Shown here: positions 36,298-44,977 of the stretch, in pieces
How the letters are laid out: every line of letters starts with the position of its first letter
How positions within the stretch are numbered: the first letter of the stretch is position 1
Assembly (NCBI RefSeq): GCF_003858645.1
Contig: NZ_RQJP01000001.1
Location: 868,001-932,000, forward strand
Direction: 5' to 3'
Length of the DNA stretch: 64,000 bases
From: Larkinella knui
GTDB lineage: Bacteria; Bacteroidota; Bacteroidia; Cytophagales; Spirosomataceae
Notes under the pieces: generated by a model
What the model was told of the DNA's origin: nothing
The model's input: only the letters and a program-made list of their open reading frames with translations
Database searches by the model: none
Made by a program: the position numbers and the translations under genes

Positions 36298-36332
36298 TAC
36301 GCCGACCTTGAATCGGCGTTTTTTATGCGCAA
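36298..36332 (+). terminator. Rho-independent terminator after tonB
   Basis: ACGCCGA and TCGGCGT pair around a 7-base loop, followed at once by TTTTTT. It lies 30 bases after the tonB stop. A TACTTTTG -7 box for the next gene follows at 36351-36358. Confidence 0.75.
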
Positions 36333-36389
36333 CAAACCCGTCGATTTCGCTACTTTTGTGGTTTCCAAAACCACTGTTGGCGTTTCCTG

Positions 36390-37523
36390 ATGATCAAATA
36401 TAACCAGATTCCCTCGCCCTGTTTTGTACTGGAAGAGGCCAAACTCCGCACCAATCTAGAACTTATCGACGCCGTGCAGCAGCAGGCGGGTGTCCAGATT
36501 ATCCTGGCGCTCAAAGGGTTTTCCATGTACAGCGTCTTTCCGTTGGTAAAACGTTATTTGTCGGGCGCCACGGCCAGTTCGCTCAATGAAATCAAGCTGG
36601 TGAACGACTACATGGGAGTGCAGGCGCATACCTACATCCCGGCGATCCGTGACGATGAATTTGAGGAAATTCTGGCGCGCAGCAGCCACATCACGTTCAA
36701 CTCGATGGGCCAATGGGAGCGGTTTGGAAACCGGGCGATGGAGTCGGGCGTGTCGTGCGGTATTCGGGTCAATCCCCAGTATTCTGAAGTCGCAACGGAC
36801 ATGTACAACCCCTGCGTTCCGGGTTCGCGACTGGGCGTAACGCGGGATCAACTTGGTGATGTTTTACCAGACGGTATGGAAGGCATTCATTTTCACACGC
36901 TTTGTGAAAACGATTCGTACACGCTTGAACGCACCCTGGAAGCGTTGGAAAACCGGTTCGCCGATCTGTTGCACCAGGCCAAATGGGTGAACATGGGCGG
37001 AGGGCATCTGATGACGCGCGAAGGCTATAACACCACTCACCTGATCGGGTTGCTCAAATCGTTTCGGGAAAAATACGATGTGGAAGTGATCCTGGAGCCG
37101 GGCTCGGCAATTGCCTGGAAAACCGGTGTGCTGGTGTCCACTGTTCTGGATCTGGTCGACAGTCAGGGAATTCAGGTAGCGGTATTGGATACGTCGTTTG
37201 CCGCCCACATGCCGGATACCCTCGAAATGCCCTACAAACCACGCATTCTGAATGCCTACCAGGAACCCGTGGCCGGAAAACCGACGTATCGCCTGGGCGG
37301 GATGACCTGTCTGGCCGGTGACTTCATGGGCGATTATAGCTTCGACGAACCGCTGCAAATCGGCGATCGGGTCGTTTTCGATGATATGATTCACTATACG
37401 ATGGTGAAAACCACCACATTTAACGGCGTAAATCTGCCGGCGATCGGTATCTGGCAGGAAGATGAAACGTTTCGGCTGGTGAAAACCTACGGGTATGAAA
37501 GTTTCAAAGACCGGTTGAGTTAG
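36390..37523 (+). CDS. nspC: Carboxynorspermidine decarboxylase
   Basis: A PLP-dependent decarboxylase of the alanine-racemase fold (group IV). It converts carboxynorspermidine to norspermidine, or carboxyspermidine to spermidine. It is 377 residues long. PLP lysine is in LALKGFSM (about residue 44), and the phosphate-binding Gly-rich loop is WVNMGGGHL. HFHTLCEND and the C-terminal barrel residues in DTSFAAHMPDTLEMPYKPRI and CLAGDFMGDY match NspC. It works with the synthase at 32636-33847. The tonB gene lies between them, so the pair is clustered but not an operon. A -7 box TACTTTTG sits 32 bases before the start. Confidence 0.93.
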   Translation: MIKYNQIPSPCFVLEEAKLRTNLELIDAVQQQAGVQIILALKGFSMYSVFPLVKRYLSGATASSLNEIKLVNDYMGVQAHTYIPAIRDDEFEEILARSSHITFNSMGQWERFGNRAMESGVSCGIRVNPQYSEVATDMYNPCVPGSRLGVTRDQLGDVLPDGMEGIHFHTLCENDSYTLERTLEALENRFADLLHQAKWVNMGGGHLMTREGYNTTHLIGLLKSFREKYDVEVILEPGSAIAWKTGVLVSTVLDLVDSQGIQVAVLDTSFAAHMPDTLEMPYKPRILNAYQEPVAGKPTYRLGGMTCLAGDFMGDYSFDEPLQIGDRVVFDDMIHYTMVKTTTFNGVNLPAIGIWQEDETFRLVKTYGYESFKDRLS

Positions 37524-37536
37524 GGAATCGAAACCT

Positions 37537-39723
37537 TCATTTTGGCAACGCAAAAGCCACGATAGACCCGGCCGGATTTTCTTTACTGCCGCCAACGGAT
37601 ACGGCAATGAATTGGCGGTTTCCGCTCCAATAGGTACAGGCGGTGGCGTTGGCAACGCCCGGCAGCCGGGTTTCCCAGATGAGTTGGCCGGTTGACTTGT
37701 CGAATGCTCTCATTTTTTGATCCCGGGTGCCGCTAATAAATACCAGTCCGCCGGCCGTAACGATAGGGCCGGCGGAGCCTTCCAGCCCGGTTTCTGCCGC
37801 CCCCTTTTCCTGCAATTCCGGCTGGTTTCCCAGCGGAATCTGCCAGGCATAGTCTCCGGTCGTTAGGTTGATGGCATTGAGCGTTCCCCAGGGCGGTTTA
37901 AGGGCCGGATGCCCGTTGGGATCTCTAAAATGCCCATAGGCCGTTAAATTCAGGTATTTGTCGGCCCCGGCCTGCGTCTGACCGGTTTCCAGTTTGGTCA
38001 CTTTCGTTGAGTTCTTTTCCCGATCAAACAAAAATGCAAGAATGCCCTGTTCTTTCCCTTTCACAACGCTGGCAAAAGCGGGCATTTTTCCACCGCCCTG
38101 TTTGATTTTAGCTAAAACCGCTTCGCGGGTGGTCCGGTTGCGGAGGCCAATTAACGAAGGGTAATTGGGTTCGTCGCCGTTTTTGTCCTTCCCGTGGCAA
38201 CTCACGCAGTAGGTCATATAAAGGGTTTTTCCCTGAGCGAAAACCGTTTGATCTTTGGCTTCTTTTTCGGGATCGACTTTCTGCATTGACTGGATTTCCG
38301 GCGAATCATTGGATTTGACGTACAGAATGCTTGTGGTGGGATCATACGCTGCCCCGCCCCATTCGGCCCCACCGCGGGTGCCGGGCAGCATCAGGGTACC
38401 TTTCAAATCCGGCGGAGTAAACAACCCTTCATACCGCATGGACCGGAATTTTTTCACAATCGAATCATGCCCCGCCGTCGAGTACCGGGTTAAATCGGCT
38501 TCCGTCATCCACTGGCGGGCAAACGGTTTGGGTTTTAGCGGGAACGGTTGGGTGGGCCAGGCTTCTTCGCCCGGCAGGTGAGAAACCGGAACTTTCCGTT
38601 CTTCAATCGGGAACAAGGGCGCGCCGGTCGTGCGGTCGAAAACGAACACAAAACCGTGTTTGGTAACCTGAGCCACCGCGTCAATTTTTTTGCCGTTTCG
38701 TTCAACCGTGACCAGATTCGGGGGAGCAGGCAGGTCATAATCCCACAAATCATGGTGTACGGTTTGAAAATGCCAGCGGTATTGGCCGGTTTTGGCATCG
38801 AGCGCCACCACGCTGTTGCCATACAGATTTTGGCCTTTCCGGTCGGCCCCGTAAAAATCGTATGAGGGAGAGCCCAGCGCCAGAAATACCATACCGCGTT
38901 TGGTGTCCACGCTCATGCCCGCCCAGTCGTTGACGCCACCGGCGTATTTATACGCATCTTTCGGCCAGGTTTCGTAGCCGGGTTCACCGGGCAGCGGGAT
39001 GGTATGGAAGGTCCATTCCAATTTGCCGTTCCGGATATTGTAGGCGCGGATGTAGCCGGGTTGGGCCCCATACAATTCCGAAACTTCGGCACCCATGATC
39101 AGCAGATCCTGATAAACAATTCCGGGCGACGTTGGAATGACCGATATGGTTTCAGGGGCATCCCGCAGCCCGACATTCATACTCACCTGTCCATTTTTTC
39201 CAAACTCCGAAACCGGTTTTCCCGTGCGGGCATCCAGCGCAAAGAGCACATCTCCGCCGGTAAACAGAATTCGTTTGTCCGAGCCGCCATCGCCCTTTGG
39301 GCCTTCCCAATACGTAACACCCCGACTGACGCCACCGCCTTCACCGCCGTCGAACGGATCGAATGACCACTTCTGTTCGCCGGTAGAAGCATCCACGGCA
39401 TAGACGCGATGCCGGGCCGAAGTGGCGTATAAAATACCATCGATAACAATGGGATTACACTCGCTGCTGCCCGGCCGAGCCCCGGTTTTGGCATCGTTCG
39501 GATGAAAAGTCCAGGCCAGTTGTAACTGATGCACATTGGTGGCCGTGATCTGATCCAGCGTGGAATAACTGGTGCTTTCGGCGTCGGCTTTGTAGACACT
39601 CCAGGTGCGGTTTTTATCGTCGTTCGCTTGATAGCCAGCCACTAAAATGAACGCCATCAGGCTGACAAAAAAGCCCGGTTTGTGAAGGAGCCAACGGGTT
39701 AGGGTCCTATGGATTTGATGCAT
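37537..39723 (-). CDS. PQQ-dependent dehydrogenase with embedded cytochrome c domain
   Basis: A periplasmic quinoprotein of about 728 residues, related to membrane and soluble glucose/alcohol dehydrogenases. The signal/anchor segment is at about residues 15-35. PQQ beta-propeller repeats follow, such as VYAVDASTGEQKWSFDPF and VVALDAKTGQYRWHFQTVHHDLWDYD. A cytochrome c domain (CVSCHGKDKNGDEPNYPSL, haem motif CxxCH, about residue 510) is inserted before the last propeller blades, which resume at LNAINLTTGDYAWQIPLG. The embedded haem suggests direct electron transfer. The substrate is probably a sugar or polyol. Its start is at 39723, before a proper signal sequence. Confidence 0.9.
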   Translation of the reverse strand: MHQIHRTLTRWLLHKPGFFVSLMAFILVAGYQANDDKNRTWSVYKADAESTSYSTLDQITATNVHQLQLAWTFHPNDAKTGARPGSSECNPIVIDGILYATSARHRVYAVDASTGEQKWSFDPFDGGEGGGVSRGVTYWEGPKGDGGSDKRILFTGGDVLFALDARTGKPVSEFGKNGQVSMNVGLRDAPETISVIPTSPGIVYQDLLIMGAEVSELYGAQPGYIRAYNIRNGKLEWTFHTIPLPGEPGYETWPKDAYKYAGGVNDWAGMSVDTKRGMVFLALGSPSYDFYGADRKGQNLYGNSVVALDAKTGQYRWHFQTVHHDLWDYDLPAPPNLVTVERNGKKIDAVAQVTKHGFVFVFDRTTGAPLFPIEERKVPVSHLPGEEAWPTQPFPLKPKPFARQWMTEADLTRYSTAGHDSIVKKFRSMRYEGLFTPPDLKGTLMLPGTRGGAEWGGAAYDPTTSILYVKSNDSPEIQSMQKVDPEKEAKDQTVFAQGKTLYMTYCVSCHGKDKNGDEPNYPSLIGLRNRTTREAVLAKIKQGGGKMPAFASVVKGKEQGILAFLFDREKNSTKVTKLETGQTQAGADKYLNLTAYGHFRDPNGHPALKPPWGTLNAINLTTGDYAWQIPLGNQPELQEKGAAETGLEGSAGPIVTAGGLVFISGTRDQKMRAFDKSTGQLIWETRLPGVANATACTYWSGNRQFIAVSVGGSKENPAGSIVAFALPK

Positions 39724-39811
39724 GGGAAGATGACAAGCTGGGGTTGCTTTGCATCGTAATAATAAGCAATCGCCCGGAGATTTAGGCAAACACGGGCCGG
39801 AATTGCCGGTT

Positions 39812-40060
39812 TTAGAAAAAAGGCTGGCTAATCACGTGGTCGTCATCCGCTAATACTTCCGCATTAAATCCGAAATCCCGTAAAATCCTGATGATAACGC
39901 AAGCATCAACGATGCCGTTTGTGGATTTGATACGCAGGATTTTATCGCAATCTTCCAGATCAAAAGTAGCGGAATACGCCGACTGGATGGTGTGGATCTG
40001 ATCAATAAGCCGGTCCGCTTGACGTCGATCGATCACGTCAGTTTTAAAAACTTCTATCAT
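39812..40060 (-). CDS. Small HMA-like fold protein without metal-binding cysteines
   Basis: An 82-residue protein starting MIEVFKTDVIDRRQADRLIDQIHTI. The beta-alpha-beta-beta-alpha-beta pattern (EVFKTDV ... LIDQIHTIQSAYSATFDLEDCDKILRIKS ... IIRILRDFGFNAEVL) fits the heavy-metal-associated fold, but the CxxC metal site is absent. The function is unknown. The shorter start is chosen because the in-frame extension is basic and unlike the family. It lies between the PQQ dehydrogenase and the reductase-like gene on the same strand. Confidence 0.65.
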   Translation of the reverse strand: MIEVFKTDVIDRRQADRLIDQIHTIQSAYSATFDLEDCDKILRIKSTNGIVDACVIIRILRDFGFNAEVLADDDHVISQPFF

Positions 40061-40119
40061 TCTACCTGCTCGGTTTGTTTTCCGGTATCTGGTTTGCAAA
40101 GCAAGACAATTTCCTGCTC

Positions 40120-40707
40120 TTAATTGGGGGTATTTTTTTCGGGCAGATAACAGAGTATAATAATGCCGCTACTACTGGTAACGGTGTTCGTTAATTTCAA
40201 TGGAATGCGATCATCGATCTCTTTCCAGATTGGCATACCGTTTCCTACAGCAACCGGATTGACAAAAAGATGATACTCATCAATCAGGCCAAGTTTTATA
40301 AAAGACGAAACAATTCGGGCACCACCGTAAATTATCAGGTCTTTTCCGGGCATTTGCTTTAAGGTAGCCACTTCTTCTTTAACCGAAGCCGCTGCTATCC
40401 GGGAATTACACCAGGTAACGGTTGACAAAGTTGTCGAAAAAACTACTTTGTTTAACGCATTCATTTTGTTCGCAAAGTTGATTTCCTCAGCGGAGGCTCC
40501 GGGATTTTCGGCCGCTGAAGGCCAGTAATTTGCCATGCCTTCGTAGGTAACGCGTCCAATCAGCAGGGTGTCGACGGAATCCGCCAGATCCGAAACGTAT
40601 TGTTTCAGCGTATCGTCCCAATTCCAGACCATCCAATACTGTTCTCCGGTTGGTCCGGCCACGAAACCATCAAGCGATATTTGCATTTGCAATTTAATCT
40701 TTCTCAT
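40120..40707 (-). CDS. Dihydrofolate reductase family protein (RibD C-terminal domain)
   Basis: A 195-residue member of the RibD C-terminal/dihydrofolate-reductase-like family (YwjB/YyaP group). N-terminal LQMQISLDGFVAGPTGEQYW is followed by DTLLIGRVTYEGMANYWP, KVVFSTTL and the nucleotide-binding DLIIYGGARIVSSFIKLGLIDEYHLFVNPVAVGNG. An NADPH-dependent reductase role is inferred; the substrate is unknown. It is the first of a run of small cytosolic enzymes on the minus strand that looks like an accessory group. Confidence 0.88.
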   Translation of the reverse strand: MRKIKLQMQISLDGFVAGPTGEQYWMVWNWDDTLKQYVSDLADSVDTLLIGRVTYEGMANYWPSAAENPGASAEEINFANKMNALNKVVFSTTLSTVTWCNSRIAAASVKEEVATLKQMPGKDLIIYGGARIVSSFIKLGLIDEYHLFVNPVAVGNGMPIWKEIDDRIPLKLTNTVTSSSGIIILCYLPEKNTPN

Positions 40708-40734
40708 TGTTTCGTAACTAGAGACTGGTAGACG

Positions 40735-40766
40735 AACTCAGGCCCCATTCAATTAGGGCCTGAGTT
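40735..40766. repeat. Perfect 11-bp inverted repeat
   Basis: AACTCAGGCCC (40735-40745) and GGGCCTGAGTT (40756-40766) flank a 10-base loop. It lies between the VOC gene and the reductase gene, both on the minus strand. The only T-tract is on the plus side, so it is more likely a leader hairpin than a minus-strand terminator. Confidence 0.6.
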
Positions 40767-40829
40767 CTCTTTTTTGTGAAGTAATTCACACTTTCAGGTG
40801 GTGTTACGGCCTCATTTGAGGTTTCGATC

Positions 40830-41267
40830 TTACGAATGGGGCAAGGCATTTTCATCGAAACTTACCATCCAGGTAATGCCAAATTTATCCGTAAACATGC
40901 CGAAATAAGCGCCCCAAAACATCCTCCCCAGGGGAACTTCAACCTGGCCTCCGGCAGAAAGGGCGTTAAAAATAGCATCGGCTTCCTGCTGACTATCAGT
41001 GCCAATTGAAAGTTGAAAATTGTTGCCGGCCGTTAATTTATGCCCCATCGATTCGAGCGCGTCGGTTCCCATCAGAATGTTTCCTTTGCCAATTGGTAAC
41101 GAAATGTGCATGATTTTATCACCCTCTTCCGCCGACACACGCTCGCCTTCCGGTGTATCTTTGAAACGTTGTACCATGATAAATTCGCCACCGAACACCG
41201 ACTTGTAAAAATTAAAAGCTTCTTCGGTATTGCCTTTGAAATTTAAATACGGATTGATTGTTGCCAT
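40830..41267 (-). CDS. VOC family (PhnB/glyoxalase-like) protein
   Basis: A 145-residue protein of the vicinal oxygen chelate superfamily, PhnB/DUF1428-like type (MATINPYLNFKGNTEEAFNFYKSVFGGEF ... IMVQRFKD ... DKFGITWMVSF). These small homodimers have paired beta-alpha-beta-beta-beta modules. Enzymatic activity is not established for the PhnB subgroup. It sits among other single-gene small enzymes. A small hydrolase and a GlxA-type regulator lie just downstream in the window. Confidence 0.9.
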   Translation of the reverse strand: MATINPYLNFKGNTEEAFNFYKSVFGGEFIMVQRFKDTPEGERVSAEEGDKIMHISLPIGKGNILMGTDALESMGHKLTAGNNFQLSIGTDSQQEADAIFNALSAGGQVEVPLGRMFWGAYFGMFTDKFGITWMVSFDENALPHS

Positions 41268-41418
41268 TGTATCGATAGGTTTAAGCGTTGGTAAATTCCA
41301 TTACAAGTTGGGGTCTTTCCTGCCAATAGGCCCAGGCTGGAATGACCATTTAAGCATCATTGATTCTGACAGTATATCAGAATAAAAAGCCGCTTTGCCC
41401 GTGACCATCGGAACGGTT

Positions 41419-42003
41419 TTAAGGGGTTTGCAGACTTTTCTTTCCGACGTGCTTTTTAAATAATCTTCTGATTTCATGGATCAAATCCGGGCATCCGTTG
41501 ACGAAAAGGTGCCCGTAGTGATCCAGTTCGTGGACCGTAACAAACGGGAGGTTTTTGGCGTATTCGTGCAGGTGATCGAATGGAACCACGTCGTCGTCCC
41601 GGCTATGAAAAAGAATAATGTTCGGAATTTGTAAAAGTATCGAGCGGTCTTTCGGCAAAGCAAAATCGGTGCTTTTCCAGCCCTTGTTTCCCCAGTAAGG
41701 CGCTCCGAGGATGCACAGACCGGCAATCGGTGTTTCGGTTTTTTCTTCAGACAAAAATTTCAATAAAACCGAACCGCCCAATGAATGGCCTACCAGAATA
41801 ACGTCACTGGTAATCGAGGCCAGTTGAGATTGAAGCTGTAGTTTCCAGGCCGCATACGATGGATTTTCGGGCTCCGGCATTTTGGGATGCAGCACGCGGT
41901 ATTTAGCGCCCAGCGCATCGTTTAAATAGGCCACTAAATCGTCACTGCCCGCGTGGGAACCCTGAGGTCCGGCGCTGTGAATGAACAGAACCTGCTTTTT
42001 CAT
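41419..42003 (-). CDS. Alpha/beta hydrolase (RBBP9/YdeN family)
   Basis: A 194-residue serine hydrolase of the RBBP9/YdeN group. It begins MKKQVLFIHSAGPQGSHAGSDDL. The nucleophile elbow is VGHSLGGSVLL, the acidic residue is in HSRDDDVVPFDHLHEYA and the catalytic His is in ELDHYGHLF. It is cytosolic with no signal peptide; the substrate is unknown. The start used follows a 10-codon upstream in-frame extension that is not conserved in appearance. A TACGTTTG box on the minus strand (42082-42089) is a candidate promoter. Confidence 0.88.
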   Translation of the reverse strand: MKKQVLFIHSAGPQGSHAGSDDLVAYLNDALGAKYRVLHPKMPEPENPSYAAWKLQLQSQLASITSDVILVGHSLGGSVLLKFLSEEKTETPIAGLCILGAPYWGNKGWKSTDFALPKDRSILLQIPNIILFHSRDDDVVPFDHLHEYAKNLPFVTVHELDHYGHLFVNGCPDLIHEIRRLFKKHVGKKSLQTP

Positions 42004-42137
42004 CGTAGTGAATGTGTTTGTTGGCCAATCCACGTGTTGGATTCCTCTGGGTCGTAGTTCTCCGGGATTCAGTAGGCACTACAAACGTACAGGAACGATT
42101 TGATACCGATAGGGGGTAAACGCGGCAATAAAAGGGG

Positions 42138-42168
42138 TTGATTACGACAAACCATTTCTATACTTTTG
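42138..42168 (+). promoter_or_regulatory. Promoter of the GlxA-type regulator, almost leaderless
   Basis: TTG at 42138-42140, a 20-base spacer and TACTTTTG at 42161-42168, a full consensus match. The ATG follows only 5 bases after the box, so the mRNA would have little or no leader. Confidence 0.65.
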
Positions 42169-42173
42169 GTGCT

Positions 42174-43154
42174 ATGAAGCATATATCGATTCTAGTCCCC
42201 AAAGGGGCTATTTTAGGTAGCCTGGAGGGAACCCGCCAACTGTTTACGCAAGTCAATCAGTTTTTTAAAGCCAGGGGTGAAAAGCCCTTGTTCCAGGTGC
42301 AACTGGTGGGGCTTTTGAAAGAAACGCCCCTGAGTGGTGGTGCTTTTACGGCGCATGCGGATGTGGTTTTTACCGATGTCAAGAAGACGAATCTGATCAT
42401 CATTCCTGCTCTGGATGGCGATCTGCAAACGGCGATCGACAATAACCGGGACTTCATACCGTGGATAACGGAACAATACAAGGGCGGTTCGGAAGTGGCG
42501 AGCCTGTGTCTAGGGGCTTTTTTATTGGCTTCAACCGGTTTGTTGAAAGGACGGCAATGTGCTACGCACTGGATGGCGACCAATGAATTCAGGCACCTGT
42601 TTCCGGACGTGAATCTGGTAACGGAACGGATCATCACGGACGAACTGGGCATTTATTCGAGTGGGGGAGCCTTCTCGTACCTCAATCTCATCTTATACCT
42701 CATCGAAAAATACGCGGGTCGCGATATCGCCGTGCTTTCGGCCAAAGTGTTTGCCATTGAAATCGATCGGGAAACGCAGTCGCCCTTCACCATTTTTCAG
42801 GGCCAGAAAGAACATGAAGACGAGCCGGTAAAGAAAGCGCAGGAATTTATCGAGAAGAATTTTCAGGATAAAATTACCATCGATCAACTGGCGGAAATGC
42901 ACGCACTGGGTCGTCGGAATCTGGAGCGCCGGTTTAAAAAAGCTACTTCCAATACCGTTGCTGAATACATTCAGCGCGTTAAAATTGAAGCCGCCAAGAA
43001 AAATCTGGAAATCAGCCGGAAAAATATCAATGAAATTATGTACGATGTGGGCTATTCGGATACAAAAGCGTTCCGGACGATATTCAAAAAAATCACCGGA
43101 TTGTCGCCAATCGAGTACCGCAATAAATACAACAAAGAAGCGGCCGTTGCGTGA
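42174..43154 (+). CDS. GlxA family transcriptional regulator (DJ-1/PfpI plus AraC)
   Basis: A 326-residue regulator. The N-terminal DJ-1/PfpI-like domain (residues 1-185) keeps a Cys in the elbow position (VASLCLGAFLLASTGLL). The C-terminal AraC/XylS DNA-binding domain has two helix-turn-helix units (ITIDQLAEMHALGRRNLERRFKKAT and ITGLSPIEYRNKYNK). Members respond to small molecules and activate nearby catabolic genes. The divergent hydrolase, VOC and reductase genes are possible targets, by position only. The ATG is set by the promoter and by the MKHISILVPKGAIL start typical of this family. Confidence 0.93.
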   Translation: MKHISILVPKGAILGSLEGTRQLFTQVNQFFKARGEKPLFQVQLVGLLKETPLSGGAFTAHADVVFTDVKKTNLIIIPALDGDLQTAIDNNRDFIPWITEQYKGGSEVASLCLGAFLLASTGLLKGRQCATHWMATNEFRHLFPDVNLVTERIITDELGIYSSGGAFSYLNLILYLIEKYAGRDIAVLSAKVFAIEIDRETQSPFTIFQGQKEHEDEPVKKAQEFIEKNFQDKITIDQLAEMHALGRRNLERRFKKATSNTVAEYIQRVKIEAAKKNLEISRKNINEIMYDVGYSDTKAFRTIFKKITGLSPIEYRNKYNKEAAVA

Positions 43155-43280
43155 CACGACCATTCGCTGAGCATCAACCGATTATCGCCCTTCGTCAACT
43201 TTTTTCACTTACACAGCACCCTTTTCTCCGTAAATTTCTCTACCTTTATATCCCGTAACAACCACATTTCGTTTTCAGAC

Positions 43281-44945
43281 ATGGCTCCATCCGGTCAGAA
43301 AACCGCTAAGTACATATTCGTTACGGGCGGTGTAACTTCTTCTTTAGGCAAGGGCATTATTGCCTCTTCGCTTGCAAAATTGCTTCAGTCTCGCGGCCTT
43401 TCGGTCACGATTCAAAAGTTTGATCCTTATATCAATATTGATCCCGGTACGCTCAATCCATACGAGCACGGCGAATGCTACGTCACTGACGACGGCGCAG
43501 AAACCGATCTCGATCTGGGACACTACGAACGTTTTCTGAATATTCGTACGTCACGTGCTAACAACATCACCACGGGACGGATCTACAACAACGTAATCAC
43601 CCGCGAACGCAAGGGCGATTTTCTGGGTCGTACGGTGCAGGTGGTGCCGCATATTACCGACGAAATCAAACGCAACATTCGTTTGCTGGGCGAAACCGGT
43701 GAATACGACATCATTATTACCGAAATTGGCGGTTGTGTGGGCGATATCGAGTCGCTCCCGTTTGTGGAAGCTGTCCGGCAGTTGAAGTTTGAATTGGGCG
43801 AGAAAGATACCCTGGTCATTCACCTGACGCTGATTCCCTACCTGGCTTCGGCGGGCGAACTGAAAACCAAACCGACGCAACACTCCGTTCGGATGCTGCT
43901 GGAAAACGGCGTTCAACCCGACATCATTGTGTGCCGGACCGAACACCCGTTGCCCAATGACATTCGCCGGAAAATTGCGCTGTTTTGTAACGTTCAGGTT
44001 AACTCGGTCATCGAAGCCATCGACGCCGAAACGATTTATGATGTTCCGCTGCTGATGCGGAAAGAAAAACTCGATCAACGGGCCTTGTATATGCTCGACC
44101 TGTACAATGATCAGGACGCCGATCTCGATAGCTGGAAGGAGTTTCTGGGCCACCTCAAAAATCCCACCGACTCCATTACGGTTGGTTTGATTGGGAAATA
44201 CGTCGAATTGCGCGATGCCTACAAATCCATCGCCGAAGCGTTCATTCATGCCGGGGCCGAAAACGAGTGCAAGGTCAATGTCGAGTGGATTCAATCCGAA
44301 ACATTGGGTGATTTCGATCAGGTGGCCGAACGCCTACGGGATCTCGACGGGATTCTGGTGGCTCCCGGTTTTGGTGAACGGGGTATCGAAGGTAAAATCA
44401 ACGCGATCCGCTACGCCCGTGAAAATGGGGTGCCGTTTCTGGGCATTTGCCTGGGCATGCAGTGTGCCTGTATTGAATTTGCGCGCAACGTTTTGGGATG
44501 GACCGATGCCCACTCCTCGGAAATGAACCCAAATGCATCGCACCGGGTTATCGACATGATGGAGAGCCAGAAAATGGTGACCAACAAAGGCGGTACCATG
44601 CGGCTGGGGGCTTATCCCTGTAAAATCAAGAAAGATTCGCTGGCCCATCACATTTACGGGAAATCGCAAATCAGTGAGCGCCACCGCCACCGGTACGAAT
44701 TTAACAACGAATTTATCAACCAGTTTGAGAAAGCCGGCCTGGTTCCAACCGGCATTAATCCGGAAACCGGACTGGTTGAAATCGTGGAGCTTAAAAACCA
44801 TCCGTGGTTTGTCGGCGTACAGTTCCACCCGGAACTTAGGAGCACGGTGATGGATCCGCATCCGTTGTTTGTGCAGTTCGTGCGGGCGTCTCAGGTTCAT
44901 TCTCAGGATAAACGGATGGTCGACTCCACGGCGCATGTTGGTTAA
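43281..44945 (+). CDS. pyrG: CTP synthase
   Basis: PyrG makes CTP from UTP, ATP and glutamine. It is 554 residues long, the normal length. The synthetase domain begins TKYIFVTGGVTSSLGKGI-like (KYIFVTGGVTSSLGKGIIASS). The glutaminase domain has the catalytic Cys in FLGICLGMQCACIEF and the His/Glu pair in VGVQFHPELRS. It is cytosolic and forms filaments in many bacteria. It is the gene just before the yidC promoter; TTG at 44938-44940 within its last codons belongs to that promoter. Confidence 0.98.
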   Translation: MAPSGQKTAKYIFVTGGVTSSLGKGIIASSLAKLLQSRGLSVTIQKFDPYINIDPGTLNPYEHGECYVTDDGAETDLDLGHYERFLNIRTSRANNITTGRIYNNVITRERKGDFLGRTVQVVPHITDEIKRNIRLLGETGEYDIIITEIGGCVGDIESLPFVEAVRQLKFELGEKDTLVIHLTLIPYLASAGELKTKPTQHSVRMLLENGVQPDIIVCRTEHPLPNDIRRKIALFCNVQVNSVIEAIDAETIYDVPLLMRKEKLDQRALYMLDLYNDQDADLDSWKEFLGHLKNPTDSITVGLIGKYVELRDAYKSIAEAFIHAGAENECKVNVEWIQSETLGDFDQVAERLRDLDGILVAPGFGERGIEGKINAIRYARENGVPFLGICLGMQCACIEFARNVLGWTDAHSSEMNPNASHRVIDMMESQKMVTNKGGTMRLGAYPCKIKKDSLAHHIYGKSQISERHRHRYEFNNEFINQFEKAGLVPTGINPETGLVEIVELKNHPWFVGVQFHPELRSTVMDPHPLFVQFVRASQVHSQDKRMVDSTAHVG

Positions 44946-44968
44946 GCCTTTGCTTCTCCGTACTTTTG
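44938..44968 (+). promoter_or_regulatory. Promoter upstream of the yidC leader ORF
   Basis: TTG at 44938-44940, a 20-base spacer and TACTTTTG at 44961-44968, a full consensus match. The short ATG at 44978 lies 9 bases beyond the box; yidC lies about 105 bases downstream. Confidence 0.6.
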
Positions 44969-44977
44969 CGGACTAAA

